64,000 nucleotides of DNA from CADEEN01 sp963740395 (GCA_963740395.1 CAVUEP010000033.1:1-64000), one strand, 5' to 3'; numbered from the stretch's first letter, positions 40,464 through 49,873 are shown. Numbers and translations are program-made. The notes: generated by a model from the letters alone, not told the origin.

Positions 40464-40894
40464 CAATGCGCAATCGAAGTTCGAAGCGAAGCGCCGGCGC
40501 AGGCCGTCGCAACCGTGGCTTCATGCTGATCGAGGCCCTGGTCGCGCTGCTGATCTTTTCGTTCGGCGTGCTCGGCATCGTCGGCCTGCAGGCCTCGATG
40601 ACCAAGGCGCAGACACAGTCGAAGTTCCGCGCCGATGCCTCGCTGCTGGCCCAACAGGGAATCGGCGCGATGTGGTCCGACAACGCCAATCTGGCCAGCT
40701 ACGCCACGGCGTCCTGCGCGGGCTACGCGCGCTGCAACGAGTGGGCCGCGCGGGTGGCCGCGGCGCTGCCCAACGGCGCAGCGACGGTCGACCTCAGCGC
40801 CTTGCCCGAGGTCCTGGTCACCATCAACTGGACGCCGCCCGACGACCAGATGCACACCTACACCGCGATGGCGGCCGTTGCCGTCAACCCATGA
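40460..40894 (+). CDS. pilV: Type IV pilus minor pilin PilV
   Basis: A 144-residue minor pilin. A basic leader ending RRNRG precedes FMLIEALVALLIFSFGVLGIVGLQ, the PilV-type helix with Glu5. Two cysteines (ATASCAGYARCNEW) are close together in the C-terminal domain. Start ATG 40460 overlaps the previous stop (ATGA), and the stop overlaps pilW in the same way. PilV belongs to the PilVWXE/FimU set that primes pilus assembly together with PilY1. Confidence 0.9.
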   Translation: MTMRNRSSKRSAGAGRRNRGFMLIEALVALLIFSFGVLGIVGLQASMTKAQTQSKFRADASLLAQQGIGAMWSDNANLASYATASCAGYARCNEWAARVAAALPNGAATVDLSALPEVLVTINWTPPDDQMHTYTAMAAVAVNP

Positions 40895-42030
40895 TGCACG
40901 CAGAACATTTCACCCTGCGGGTTCCTGCCGCACGCCAAAGCGGCGTCACGCTGGTCGAGTTGATGGTCGGCATGCTGATCGGCATGCTGGCGATCCTGGT
41001 CATATCCCAGGTCCTGCTGGTGTCCGAGGGCCAGAAGCGCACCACGACCGGCGGCTCCGATGCCCAGATCAATGGCGCGCTGTCGTTGTTCGCGATCCAG
41101 CGCGACGTCCAGACGGCAGGCTACGGCCTCACCAGCAGCCCGGCGATCGTCGGGTGCCCGATCAACGCACGATTCAACGGCGCGGCGCCCACCGGATTTG
41201 CGCCTACGCTAGCGCCGGTTTTCATCATGACCGAGGCGGCACGCATCGCCGCCGATGCTACGGTGGCTGTGGGCAGCGGTGACTCGATTCGCGTGCTGGC
41301 CAGCTCGAAGGATTCCTACTCCGTGCCGACGCGCGTGATCCCGCCAGGCTACGCCGTCAACGACCAGCTGCTGCCAGTCTCCGCGAGCCTCGGTCTGGCC
41401 CAGGGGGATCTGGCCCTGGTTGCGACCGATGCTACCCAACCCTGTTGGGTCTTTCAGGTCACGGCCGTCCCCACCGCCATGTCGATCCCGCGTGCCGATC
41501 AGCCAAACGATTGGAATTCGGCGGGTACACCGACCCAGGCCTATGGCGACGGCAGCGTGCTGGTCAATCTCGGCCGGCTCGTCGACAACCGCTACGAAGT
41601 CAACAACGGCATGCTGCAGTTGTCGAGTTTCGACCTCGCCAATCCGAACACAAGAATCACGCGCGACGTCCAGGCAGACATCGTCACGATGCGCGCCTTC
41701 TACGGCCGCGACACCAGCGTCCCGGCGGATGGCATCGTCGACGTCTATGACACGACCACGCCGACGACCAATGCCGGCTGGCTCGCAGTGCTGTCGGTGC
41801 GCATGCTCGTCGTGGCGCGCAGCGGCCAGTACGAGAAGGAAATCGTCACCCCGGCCAATCCGACCTGGGACGTGGGCAACACGCCGGCGACGACTGGCGC
41901 CGCCGCCTGCGGCGCCAGCCAGTGCCTCACGATCGACGTCGGTGCGGGCGCGGCGGGCGACGCCCAGCACTACCGCTACAAGATCTTCGAGACCATTGTT
42001 CCGCTGCGCAACATGCTGTGGAGTTCCTGA
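40891..42030 (+). CDS. pilW: Type IV pilus minor pilin PilW
   Basis: A 379-residue minor pilin, of usual PilW length. The leader MMHAEHFTLRVPAARQSG precedes VTLVELMVGMLIGMLAILVISQV, with Val at +1 and Glu5. After the helix, RTTTGGSDAQINGALSLFAIQRDVQTAGYGL is the PilW family signature. A C-terminal VRMLVVARSGQYEKE and YRYKIFETIVPLRNMLW complete the domain. It is coupled to pilV by a 4-bp overlap and lies one base before the pilX GTG. Confidence 0.92.
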   Translation: MMHAEHFTLRVPAARQSGVTLVELMVGMLIGMLAILVISQVLLVSEGQKRTTTGGSDAQINGALSLFAIQRDVQTAGYGLTSSPAIVGCPINARFNGAAPTGFAPTLAPVFIMTEAARIAADATVAVGSGDSIRVLASSKDSYSVPTRVIPPGYAVNDQLLPVSASLGLAQGDLALVATDATQPCWVFQVTAVPTAMSIPRADQPNDWNSAGTPTQAYGDGSVLVNLGRLVDNRYEVNNGMLQLSSFDLANPNTRITRDVQADIVTMRAFYGRDTSVPADGIVDVYDTTTPTTNAGWLAVLSVRMLVVARSGQYEKEIVTPANPTWDVGNTPATTGAAACGASQCLTIDVGAGAAGDAQHYRYKIFETIVPLRNMLWSS

Positions 42031-42031
42031 C

Positions 42032-42715
42032 GTGACCAACCTCCAAATCAACCCCTCCCCGCTGCGAAGCCCGCGCCAGGCCGCGCAGCGCGGCGTGTCG
42101 CTGCTGTTCGCGCTGCTGGCGCTGGCCGCCATGTTGTTGGCCGCCGTGGCGCTAGTGCGCTCGGTCGACTCGGGCGGACTGGTGCTCGGCAACCTGGCCT
42201 TCAAGCAGGAGGCGAATGCCGCCGCTGATGTGGCCGCCGAGCGGGCACGCACCTGGCTGCTCTCAGGCGTCAACCTGAATGCCGATGACACCGCCAACGG
42301 CTACTACGCTTCCTCGCAGGACGCTCTGGACCCGACCGGGCGCGTCACCTCAGCTGCCACCCCCATGGCCGTCGTCAATTGGGCGGCGGACAGCTGCGCC
42401 TGCATGTCCACGACACCCCCGACCTGCTCGCAGTGCAGCCATTCGGCGTCGAATCCGCTGCCGATCAACGGCGGACGCGCGACGGCGCGCTGGGTGATCA
42501 CGCGCCTGTGCCCGTCGGCCGGCGCCGTCGATGCGTCCAACGTCTGCGCCAGGCCGGCGTCGACGGCGCTCAGCCAGGCGTCGGCCCGAGGCGAGATCCG
42601 CATCGGCGCCGAAGCGCGACCGACCGCGGTGACCATGACGCCCTACTACCGGATCATCGTGCGCACCGTTGGCGCGCGCAATACCGTCAGCTTTACCGAG
42701 ACGATCCTTCACTGA
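42032..42715 (+). CDS. pilX: Type IV pilus minor pilin PilX
   Basis: A 227-residue protein starting at GTG 42032. It has the PilX arrangement: a basic leader ending RQAAQRG, a helix VSLLFALLALAAMLLAAVALVRS without Glu5, then LGNLAFKQEANAAADVAAERA. The absence of Glu5 is common for PilX/GspK-type tip subunits. A Cys-rich segment (DSCACMSTTPPTCSQC) in the middle may be disulfide-bonded. It lies between pilW and pilY1, where PilX is expected. Confidence 0.87.
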   Translation: MTNLQINPSPLRSPRQAAQRGVSLLFALLALAAMLLAAVALVRSVDSGGLVLGNLAFKQEANAAADVAAERARTWLLSGVNLNADDTANGYYASSQDALDPTGRVTSAATPMAVVNWAADSCACMSTTPPTCSQCSHSASNPLPINGGRATARWVITRLCPSAGAVDASNVCARPASTALSQASARGEIRIGAEARPTAVTMTPYYRIIVRTVGARNTVSFTETILH

Positions 42716-42741
42716 TTGTCGCGAGACAGGGAGAAGACAAA

Positions 42742-45700
42742 ATGACCCCACAACAATCCAATTCCCCGACCTGGGCCTTGTCGCGCGCGGCGCTGCTGCT
42801 GGCGGGCGCGCTGGGTCTGGCCAACGTGGCCATGGCGGCGGTGACCGACGTCGCCAACGTGCCGCTGTCGACCACGGCGCCGACGGTGATCAAGCCCAAC
42901 GTGATGTTCATCCTCGACGACTCGGGCAGTATGTCGCGCGACCATATGCCCGACGACGCCGATTACCCGACCACCCGGTATGGCCGCAATGCGTCGCAGT
43001 GCAATGGACTGGCCTACAACCCGAACACAACCTACCGGGTGCCGGTCGATTCGCTGGGCAACCCGGCCGCAGACGGTACCTACACCTTTCCGACCGCGAC
43101 CAGCCTGGCCAACATCCGCACCGTGACGTCGGCGGCGCCGACGATCGCCACCGGCAGCATCGTCCTGCGCCTGTCTTCAGGTGGTGGCGGAGACTACGCG
43201 ACCGGTCGCAATAACGGCGAGAACTATTACGTCACGATCTTCGATGCCAGCGACCCGAGCCGCTGGATGATCGGCGACGTCACGAACTGGAATACCACCA
43301 ACCGCGATCTCACGGTGAACGTCCGCGTCACATCGGGCACCGGCACCCTGGCCAATGCGCGGGTGGGCGACGGCGACAACCGGCCGATCTACTACACCTA
43401 TTCGGGCACCAACACGCCGCTGAGCTATACCTACACCAGCAGCGGGCTCGTCACCAACCCGACGCCCAACTTCTACCAGGAATGCAACAGCCTCGTCGGC
43501 GCCACGCCGGGCTCCGGGGTGTTCACCGAGGTGCTGGTCACGCCCAGCTTTGCCAACCTGCAGAACTACGCCAACTGGTACACCTACCACCGCACGCGGA
43601 TGCTGACGATGCAGTCGGCCGCGAGCCATGCGTTCAGAACCATCGACAACCGCTACCGCGTGGGCTTCAGCACCATCAGCGCGCGCTGGGTCAGTGGCGC
43701 GGGCTTCCTGGACGTCGACGACTTCGCGGCCACGCACAAGGCATCCTTCTACAGCGCGCTCTTTGGCACGTCGCCCAGTGGGTACACGCCGTTGCGCGCT
43801 GCCTTGTCCAAGGCCGGCAAATATTTCGCCAAGCAGGCCCGGGTGGCGGGCGGCAGTACCGGGGGTGTGCAGGTCTACGACCCGATGCAGTACTCCTGCC
43901 AGCGCAACTACGCCATCCTCACCACCGACGGCTACTGGAACACCAACTCCGAGGTCACCGGCACCGGCCTGGGCAGCTTCGGCCCCGACCGGCTCGACAA
44001 CACCGACGTCGGACAGCAGGACGGCGGCACCACGCCGCGGCCGATGAAGGACAACGAGGGCACCACGGTGGAAGCGCGCACGAGTGCGCTTCAGCAGCGC
44101 ACCATCACGCCGCAATACACAACGAGCACGACCCTGCTGGAGCGGCAGGACCTCTACCCGCAGTGGGAGACGGGCACCACGACGCTGCAGACCCGCACGA
44201 TGACCTTGCAGCGTGAAGAGTCGAGCGACAGCGGGGCGACCTGGAACCCGCCGGTTGTCGTCAGTTCCTGCGCCTGGGACAACTCGGGGACGAGTCGCCG
44301 GCGTTGTTCCTACGTGGGCACCTGGAGTGCGTGGGCCGACGTCACCCCGTCGTGTACCGTCGTCAACCTTGGCACGGGGACCTCGGGCACCTGGAACACC
44401 GGTCGCCAATGCGCTTATTCGGCGCCGGTCAACACGACCACCTCGAGCTGCGCGCCGCAGGCGCAGGACACCTCGTCGCCGCACACCGTTGCCGTCGCGC
44501 GAACCTGCACGGCGTTGGCGCCGCTGCCGCCCGGGCCCTGGGTTCAGGCAACCGCCACCTGCACGGCCTCGTCGACCAATGGCTGCCGCTACAGCGCGCC
44601 GGTCGACACGACCACCACCTCCTGCTCGGCGCAGGCGCAGGACAACACGTCGCCGCACACCGTGCTGGAGGCGCGCACCTGCACGACGCTGCCGACGCTC
44701 TACACCCCTTGGGCCTATGTGTCGTCGTGCACCGCAACCTCGACCAACGGCTGCCAGTACGAGCCCTGGACGCCATGGACGATCGTCGGGTCCTGCACGG
44801 CGCAGGCGCAGTCGACGAGTCCGAACTACACCGTCGGCACCGCGACGCAGTGCCAGACCACGACCAGCACCGGCAACACCGACACGCTGGCCGACGTGGC
44901 GATGTACTACTACCAGACCGACCTGCGCACGAGCACATTGGGCAATTGCGGCTCACTCGCCTATGGCAACCCGACCGACGTGTGCCGCAACAACATCTCG
45001 CCCAGCGGACGGGACGACGCGCCGCACCAGCACATGACCACGTTCACGCTCGGCATGGGTGTGGGCGGCCTGCTGCCCTACCGGCCTGATTACCTGACGG
45101 CGACCAGTGGCGCGTACTACAACCTCACCCAGGGCACGCAGAACTGGCCCGTTGCCGGCCCCAGCGCGAACGCGGAAAACATCGACGACCTCTGGCACGC
45201 GGCGGTCAACGGCCGTGGCCGCTACTTCAGCGCGGGCGATCCCGACTCCCTGGCGCAGAGCCTGAGCAGCACGCTGATGGCGATCAATGCCGAGGTCGGC
45301 GCCGGCTCGGGCGCCGCGGCCAGTACCTTGCAGCCGGTGGAGGGCGACAACAAGCTGTTCATCGCCAAGTACATGACGGTGCACTGGATCGGCGACCTGG
45401 TGGCGCGCAGCATCGACCCGCAAACCGGCGCCATCTCGGCGCCGCTGTGGAGCGCCGCGCGGCAACTGCAGGCGCGCGTCGACGCGGGCACCGCGCGGGA
45501 CATCCGCTACTTCCAGCGCGGCACCGGCAACACGGGCACGCTGGCCTCCTTCGACTACGCCAGCATGAGCGCGGCCGAGCAGGCCAACTTCGCCGGGGCC
45601 TGCAGCAAGGTGCCCGCGTTGACCCAATGCGCAACCTTGTTGCCTGCAGAGCTCACGGCTGCGAATTCTGGCGACAACATGGTCAACTACTTGCGCGGTG

Positions 45701-47337
45701 CGACGAACCCGGTCTATCGCACCCGCTTCACGACCGACACCGACATCGCTGGCGGCATGCTCGGCGACATCATCGGCGGCGCGCCGGTGTATGTGGGTCA
45801 GCCCTCGTTCAGGTACACCGAGAACGACTACGCCGGCTTCGTCGCCGCCCAGCTGGCGACGAACCCCAGCCCGCCGGTCACGGTGCCGCCGACGCCGCCG
45901 GGCCGGCGCGGCGTGGTCTACACCGCGGCCAACGATGGCATGCTGCACGCCTTCGACGGCGTCACGGGCGAAGAACTCTGGGCCTATGTGCCGACGATGG
46001 TGATGGACCGCATGTACCGGCTGGCGGACCGCGACTACGCCAACCGCCACGAGTTCTACGTCAACGGCGCGCCCACGGTCGGCGACATCTATGTGCCCGG
46101 TTCGCCGGGCCGCTGGAAGACGATCCTGGTCGGCGGCCTGGGTGCGGGTGGGCGTGGCTACTATGCCCTGGACATCACCGACCCGATGAACCCGCTCGCG
46201 CTGTGGGAGTTCAGCAACGACAGCCTGGGCGGCAACGACAACCTCGGCCTGACCTTCGGCAACCCCGTCATCACCAAGCGTGCCGACGGCACCTGGGTGG
46301 TGGTCTTTTCCTCGGGCTACAACAACGTCGTGCCCGGCGACGGCAACGGCCGCCTGTTCGTGGTCAACGCCAACACCGGCGCGCGCGTCCTCACGGTGCC
46401 GACCTACACCACCGGCACCACGCCGGCGGGCACCGTTGCGACACCGAGCGGCCTGAACAAGATCAACGTCTGGATCGATTCGGAGATCGACAACCGCGCA
46501 CGGCGCTTCTACGGCGGCGATGTGCTCGGCAACCTGTGGCGCTTCGACATCGACAACCTGGTGGCGCCGAACCAGGCGGCGCTGCGCCTGGCCTACTTCA
46601 ACGCCGGTGGCCTGCCGCAGCCGGTGACGACACAACCCTCGCTGGCCGAAGTCGACTATGGCGGCAGCCGCTTCCCGGTCGTCTATGTCGGCACCGGCAA
46701 GTACCTGGGCACGTCGGACCTCACCACCACCGCGGTGCAGACGGTGTATGCCATCAAGGATCCGCTGACCGACACACCACTGGGCGATGTACACGCCAGT
46801 GCGTCCGTGATTGCTCAGACCTTGAGTCTGTCGGACCCCGCCGTCGAACGCTCGGCGCGGAACATCAGCAACAACGCAGTGAACTGGGCGACCGACAACG
46901 GCTGGAAGATCGACCTGACGCTGCCCTCCACGCCGGTGCCAACGGACTTGCCCGGTGGGGCGCCGTGGCCGCCTGTGGGCGAACGGGTCAACGTCGACAT
47001 GCAGTTGCTGTTCAATACGCTGACGGTCGCGGCCAACATCCCGAGCGACGACATCTGCTCGGTCGGCGGCAGTTCGTATCTGTACCAGTTCGACATCGGT
47101 ACCGGCTCGGGTCAGTTGGTGAACGGCAATATCGTCGCCGGCCGCTGGCTCGGCAACTCCCTGGTCGTCGGCATGAGTTGGGTCACGCTGCAACTCTCCG
47201 GGCAGGCGCGGGGCTCGGGTCAGACCATCACGATCACGGTCGACAACAAGGGCAACCCGCGCACCGACCCGGTGCCGCCGCCACCGCCGCCCACCGGCAC
47301 GGGCCGCCGGACCTCGTGGCGCGAGTTGGTGAATTGA
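42742..47337 (+). CDS. pilY1: Type IV pilus tip adhesin PilY1
   Basis: A 1531-residue exported adhesin that caps the pilus and works with the minor pilins. The signal peptide ends near ANVAMA. A von Willebrand A-like domain starts at residue 55 with MFILDDSGSMS; D59-x-S61-x-S63 forms a MIDAS. Residues about 440-715 are an inserted Cys-rich region with tandem repeats (44416-44862). The C-terminal half is the conserved beta-propeller (VVYTAANDGMLHAFDGVTGEELWAYVP is its entry) with an Asp-rich loop VPGDGNGRLF likely to bind calcium. It ends in a Pro-rich tail. AGGGAG precedes the ATG, and a terminator follows. Confidence 0.93.
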   Translation: MTPQQSNSPTWALSRAALLLAGALGLANVAMAAVTDVANVPLSTTAPTVIKPNVMFILDDSGSMSRDHMPDDADYPTTRYGRNASQCNGLAYNPNTTYRVPVDSLGNPAADGTYTFPTATSLANIRTVTSAAPTIATGSIVLRLSSGGGGDYATGRNNGENYYVTIFDASDPSRWMIGDVTNWNTTNRDLTVNVRVTSGTGTLANARVGDGDNRPIYYTYSGTNTPLSYTYTSSGLVTNPTPNFYQECNSLVGATPGSGVFTEVLVTPSFANLQNYANWYTYHRTRMLTMQSAASHAFRTIDNRYRVGFSTISARWVSGAGFLDVDDFAATHKASFYSALFGTSPSGYTPLRAALSKAGKYFAKQARVAGGSTGGVQVYDPMQYSCQRNYAILTTDGYWNTNSEVTGTGLGSFGPDRLDNTDVGQQDGGTTPRPMKDNEGTTVEARTSALQQRTITPQYTTSTTLLERQDLYPQWETGTTTLQTRTMTLQREESSDSGATWNPPVVVSSCAWDNSGTSRRRCSYVGTWSAWADVTPSCTVVNLGTGTSGTWNTGRQCAYSAPVNTTTSSCAPQAQDTSSPHTVAVARTCTALAPLPPGPWVQATATCTASSTNGCRYSAPVDTTTTSCSAQAQDNTSPHTVLEARTCTTLPTLYTPWAYVSSCTATSTNGCQYEPWTPWTIVGSCTAQAQSTSPNYTVGTATQCQTTTSTGNTDTLADVAMYYYQTDLRTSTLGNCGSLAYGNPTDVCRNNISPSGRDDAPHQHMTTFTLGMGVGGLLPYRPDYLTATSGAYYNLTQGTQNWPVAGPSANAENIDDLWHAAVNGRGRYFSAGDPDSLAQSLSSTLMAINAEVGAGSGAAASTLQPVEGDNKLFIAKYMTVHWIGDLVARSIDPQTGAISAPLWSAARQLQARVDAGTARDIRYFQRGTGNTGTLASFDYASMSAAEQANFAGACSKVPALTQCATLLPAELTAANSGDNMVNYLRGATNPVYRTRFTTDTDIAGGMLGDIIGGAPVYVGQPSFRYTENDYAGFVAAQLATNPSPPVTVPPTPPGRRGVVYTAANDGMLHAFDGVTGEELWAYVPTMVMDRMYRLADRDYANRHEFYVNGAPTVGDIYVPGSPGRWKTILVGGLGAGGRGYYALDITDPMNPLALWEFSNDSLGGNDNLGLTFGNPVITKRADGTWVVVFSSGYNNVVPGDGNGRLFVVNANTGARVLTVPTYTTGTTPAGTVATPSGLNKINVWIDSEIDNRARRFYGGDVLGNLWRFDIDNLVAPNQAALRLAYFNAGGLPQPVTTQPSLAEVDYGGSRFPVVYVGTGKYLGTSDLTTTAVQTVYAIKDPLTDTPLGDVHASASVIAQTLSLSDPAVERSARNISNNAVNWATDNGWKIDLTLPSTPVPTDLPGGAPWPPVGERVNVDMQLLFNTLTVAANIPSDDICSVGGSSYLYQFDIGTGSGQLVNGNIVAGRWLGNSLVVGMSWVTLQLSGQARGSGQTITITVDNKGNPRTDPVPPPPPPTGTGRRTSWRELVN
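44416..44862 (+). repeat. Tandem repeats inside pilY1 (58/56-residue Cys-rich units)
   Basis: A unit starting at the Tyr codon 44416 (residue 559) recurs at 44590 (residue 617) after 174 bp and again, partly, at 44758 (residue 673) after 168 bp. Shared blocks are Y-S-A-P-V-(N/D)-T-T-T-x-S-C-(S/A)-x-Q-A-Q-D, (T/N)-(S/T)-S-P-H-T-V, A-R-T-C-T, and T-S-T-N-G-C. A more degenerate unit precedes the first. W-x-x-W...C patterns (TWSAWADVTPSC, PWTPWTIVGSC) recall thrombospondin type 1 modules. Confidence 0.8.
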
Positions 47338-47354
47338 CCTGACACCCGCCCGGA

Positions 47355-47383
47355 AGCCGGCCGCGCAAGCGGTCGGCTTTTTT
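47355..47383 (+). terminator. Rho-independent terminator of the pilE-pilY1 operon
   Basis: A 10-bp stem AGCCGGCCGC / GCGGTCGGCT (one mismatch) with a GCAA loop is followed by a run of T. It starts 18 bp after the pilY1 stop and ends just before the ATG of the TonB-like gene, isolating that gene from the pilus operon. Confidence 0.88.
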
Positions 47384-47387
47384 CATC

Positions 47388-48071
47388 ATGGACCTGATCG
47401 CCATCAACCGAGACCTGCGCCGCATGCTGCCGCTGGCGGTCCTCGTGGTCGGTCTGCACGCCGCCTTGCTCGCGGTCCCGGTGCGTTCGGCCCGGGGCGA
47501 CCCCGCGTTAGCCCCTGTCGGGCAGATGCAGGTCAGGCTGATCTCGTCCCCCGCTCAGGCATTGCCCGCGCCGTCATGGGAGCCGTATGCAGAGCGCGCG
47601 CTGGCGCCAACCGCCGCGCCTGCCACCTCACCGCCGGCGCCGCCCGAGGCTGTCGCCGCGATCGCGGCAGAAGTTCAGCCCCCGGCTGCGCCAGGCGCTC
47701 CAGCCAGCGTATCGCCGCCGGCCCCGGCGTTCAGCCTGGTTGCGCCCGCCGGCGACCGTGACAGCGACTACTTCCCGCGGGCGCTGCTGTCGCAGGCGCC
47801 CAGCCCGCTCGAACCCGTGCTGATCGACTACCCGCCGATCGCGAACGACCGCGGCCGTCATGTCAGCGAGCTGACGCTGTTCATCGACGAGGCCGGCCAC
47901 GTGGCGCGGGTCCGGGTCGACGGGCCCGCGCTGCCGCCCGCGCTCGAGGACGCTGCGCGCCGGGCCTTCCTCGGGGCGCGTTTCCGGCCCGGGCAGGCCG
48001 AAGGGCGGGCGGTCAAGGCGCAGATCCGCGTCGAAGTGGTGTTCGACAACGGCGCGCCCGGCAAGCCCTGA
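47388..48071 (+). CDS. TonB-like C-terminal-domain protein
   Basis: A 227-residue protein with one N-terminal helix (MLPLAVLVVGLHAALLAVPV), a long Pro/Ala-rich periplasm-spanning linker (about residues 60-115), and a C-terminal domain with VSELTLFIDEAGHVARVRV, DAARRAFLGARFRPGQAEGRAVKAQIRVEVVF. This layout and the final two strands match TonB-family energy transducers. No exbB/exbD is adjacent, so it may act in another envelope role. It lies between the pilY1 terminator and mlaF. Function is inferred from architecture only. Confidence 0.65.
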   Translation: MDLIAINRDLRRMLPLAVLVVGLHAALLAVPVRSARGDPALAPVGQMQVRLISSPAQALPAPSWEPYAERALAPTAAPATSPPAPPEAVAAIAAEVQPPAAPGAPASVSPPAPAFSLVAPAGDRDSDYFPRALLSQAPSPLEPVLIDYPPIANDRGRHVSELTLFIDEAGHVARVRVDGPALPPALEDAARRAFLGARFRPGQAEGRAVKAQIRVEVVFDNGAPGKP

Positions 48072-48247
48072 GCGCACGCCAGGCCCGGCGCCCGGTCGGC
48101 GGGCTTGACCCTAAGGGACGCCACCTAGGGTGAACCCGCAGGTTTGTGGCATGACGTGCGACAATCCGCGCGCCTTGCAGCGCCGCGTCCGTGGTGCGCC
48201 GGTACCACAACAACTCTACGTGCGGCCATGGCCGCCCAAGCGCTCGA

Positions 48248-49072
48248 TTGAACGCCAACCCACTCATCGAGATCGACCACGTCACGTTCGGCTACGACGC
48301 CAGCCGCACGATCCTCGACGACCTCAGCCTCGGGTTTGCCCGCGGCAAGGTCACGTCCATCCTGGGCGGCTCGGGCTGCGGCAAGACCACGCTGCTGCGG
48401 CTGATCGGCGGCATGGCCGTGGCCGGCCAGGGTCGCGTGCTGTTCGACGGCGAGCCGATCGACACCCGTCGCCGCGAGCACCTGCTGCAGCAGCGCCGGC
48501 GCATGGGCATGCTGTTCCAGTTCGGCGCCCTGTTCACCGACCTGACGGTGTTCGACAACGTTGCCTTTCCGCTGCGCGAGCATTCGGACCTGTCCGAGCC
48601 GATGATCAGCGACATCGTGCTGATGAAGCTCAATGCCGTCGGTCTGCGCGGCGCGGCGGGCCTGCGCATCTCTGAAGTCTCGGGCGGCATGGCGCGGCGC
48701 GTGGCGCTGGCGCGTGCGATCGCGCTGGACCCCGAGCTGATCATGTATGACGAGCCCTTTGCCGGCCTGGACCTGATCTCGATGGGCGTGGCCGCCAACC
48801 TGATCCGCAAACTCAACGACGCCACCGGCGCGACCTCGCTGGTCGTCTCGCACGATGTGGCCCAGTGCATGGAGATCAGCGACCATGTGATCCTGCTCGC
48901 CACCGGCGGGCGCATCGTTTCGCAGGGCACGCCGGCCGAGATGATGAATTCCAGCGACCCCGAGACACGCCAGTTCGTGCTCGGCGAGCCCGACGGCCCG
49001 GTCAAGTTCCACTACCCCTCGCGCACGCTGGCCGAAGACTTCGGCGTCGACGAGATCGGGGCCACCGCATGA
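48248..49072 (+). CDS. mlaF: Phospholipid ABC transporter ATPase MlaF
   Basis: A 274-residue ATPase of the Mla pathway that maintains outer-membrane lipid asymmetry. Motifs are Walker A GGSGCGKTT, Q-loop FQFGALFTDLTVFDNVAFPL, the Mla-type signature VSGGMARR, and Walker B LIMYDEPFAGLD. I place the start at TTG 48248 (NANPLIEIDHVTFGY follows) because the family begins about there; GTG 48191 in the same frame would add 19 non-conserved residues. It is followed by mlaE with a 4-bp overlap. Confidence 0.92.
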   Translation: MNANPLIEIDHVTFGYDASRTILDDLSLGFARGKVTSILGGSGCGKTTLLRLIGGMAVAGQGRVLFDGEPIDTRRREHLLQQRRRMGMLFQFGALFTDLTVFDNVAFPLREHSDLSEPMISDIVLMKLNAVGLRGAAGLRISEVSGGMARRVALARAIALDPELIMYDEPFAGLDLISMGVAANLIRKLNDATGATSLVVSHDVAQCMEISDHVILLATGGRIVSQGTPAEMMNSSDPETRQFVLGEPDGPVKFHYPSRTLAEDFGVDEIGATA

Positions 49073-49851
49073 TCGATGCCGTCGCCGCCCTGGGGGCCCG
49101 CACGCTGAGCGTGCTGGGATCGTTCGGGCGCGCCGCGTTCTTCTTCGTCGACCTGGTCGTGCACATCCCAGCGGCGCTGCGCCGCTTCGGCCTGGTGGTG
49201 CGCCAGATCTACGCCATCGGCAACCTGTCGCTCGTGATCATCCTGGCCTCGGGCCTGGCGGTCGGGTTCGTGCTGGCGCTGCAGATGTATTACGCGCTGA
49301 CGACCTACGGCGCGACCGAGTCGCTGGGCCTGATCGTCAACCTGTCGCTGGTGCGCGAACTCGGGCCCGTGATCACGGCGCTGCTGTTTGCCGGCCGCGC
49401 CGGCACCTCGCTGACGGCCGAGATCGGCCTGATGAAGGCGGGCGAGCAGCTCTCGGCGATGGAAATGATGGCGGTCGACCCGCGCAGCCGCGTGCTGGCG
49501 CCGAGGTTCATCGGCGGCGTGATCTCGATGCCCCTGCTGGCGATCCTGTTCTCGACCATCGGTATCCTGGGCGCCTATATGGTGGGCGTGCTGATGATCG
49601 GGCTGGACTCGGGCAACTTCTGGTCGCTGATGCAGTCCCGCGTCGATGTCTGGCGCGATGTCGGCAACGGCGTCGTGAAGAGTTTTGCCTTTGGTGTCGT
49701 GTGCACCGCGGTGGCGCTGTACCAGGGCCATGAAACCGAGGCCACGCCCGAGGGCGTGGCCTATGCGACCACGCGCACCGTGGTGATCTCGTCGCTGTCG
49801 GTGCTGGGGCTGGACTTCATGCTCACCGCGTGGATGTTCTCGACGCCTTGA
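49069..49851 (+). CDS. mlaE: Phospholipid ABC transporter permease MlaE
   Basis: A 260-residue inner-membrane permease. The MlaE signatures are intact: QIYAIGNLSLVIILASGLAVGFVLALQ, SLVRELGPVITALLFAGRAGTSLTAEIGLMKA, EQLSAMEMMAVDP and VARLIAPR-like VLAPRFIGGVISMPLL. It forms the membrane part of MlaFEDB, which moves phospholipids between the inner membrane and the periplasmic carrier MlaC. It is coupled to mlaF; mlaD follows after 22 bp with an upstream GGAG. Confidence 0.95.
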   Translation: MIDAVAALGARTLSVLGSFGRAAFFFVDLVVHIPAALRRFGLVVRQIYAIGNLSLVIILASGLAVGFVLALQMYYALTTYGATESLGLIVNLSLVRELGPVITALLFAGRAGTSLTAEIGLMKAGEQLSAMEMMAVDPRSRVLAPRFIGGVISMPLLAILFSTIGILGAYMVGVLMIGLDSGNFWSLMQSRVDVWRDVGNGVVKSFAFGVVCTAVALYQGHETEATPEGVAYATTRTVVISSLSVLGLDFMLTAWMFSTP

Positions 49852-49873
49852 CGATTCGACCGGAGTAAATGAG

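Noticed and set aside
44953..47193. 746-codon minus-strand frame opposite pilY1
   Set aside because: It is a shadow frame of the PilY1 propeller; its translation shows no recognisable motif and is Arg/His/Val rich like other antisense frames here.
48072..48247. Inverted repeat CCCTA...TAGGG upstream of mlaF as an operator
   Set aside because: The arms are only five bases with a twelve-base loop, expected by chance at this GC content; no regulator is known that would bind it.
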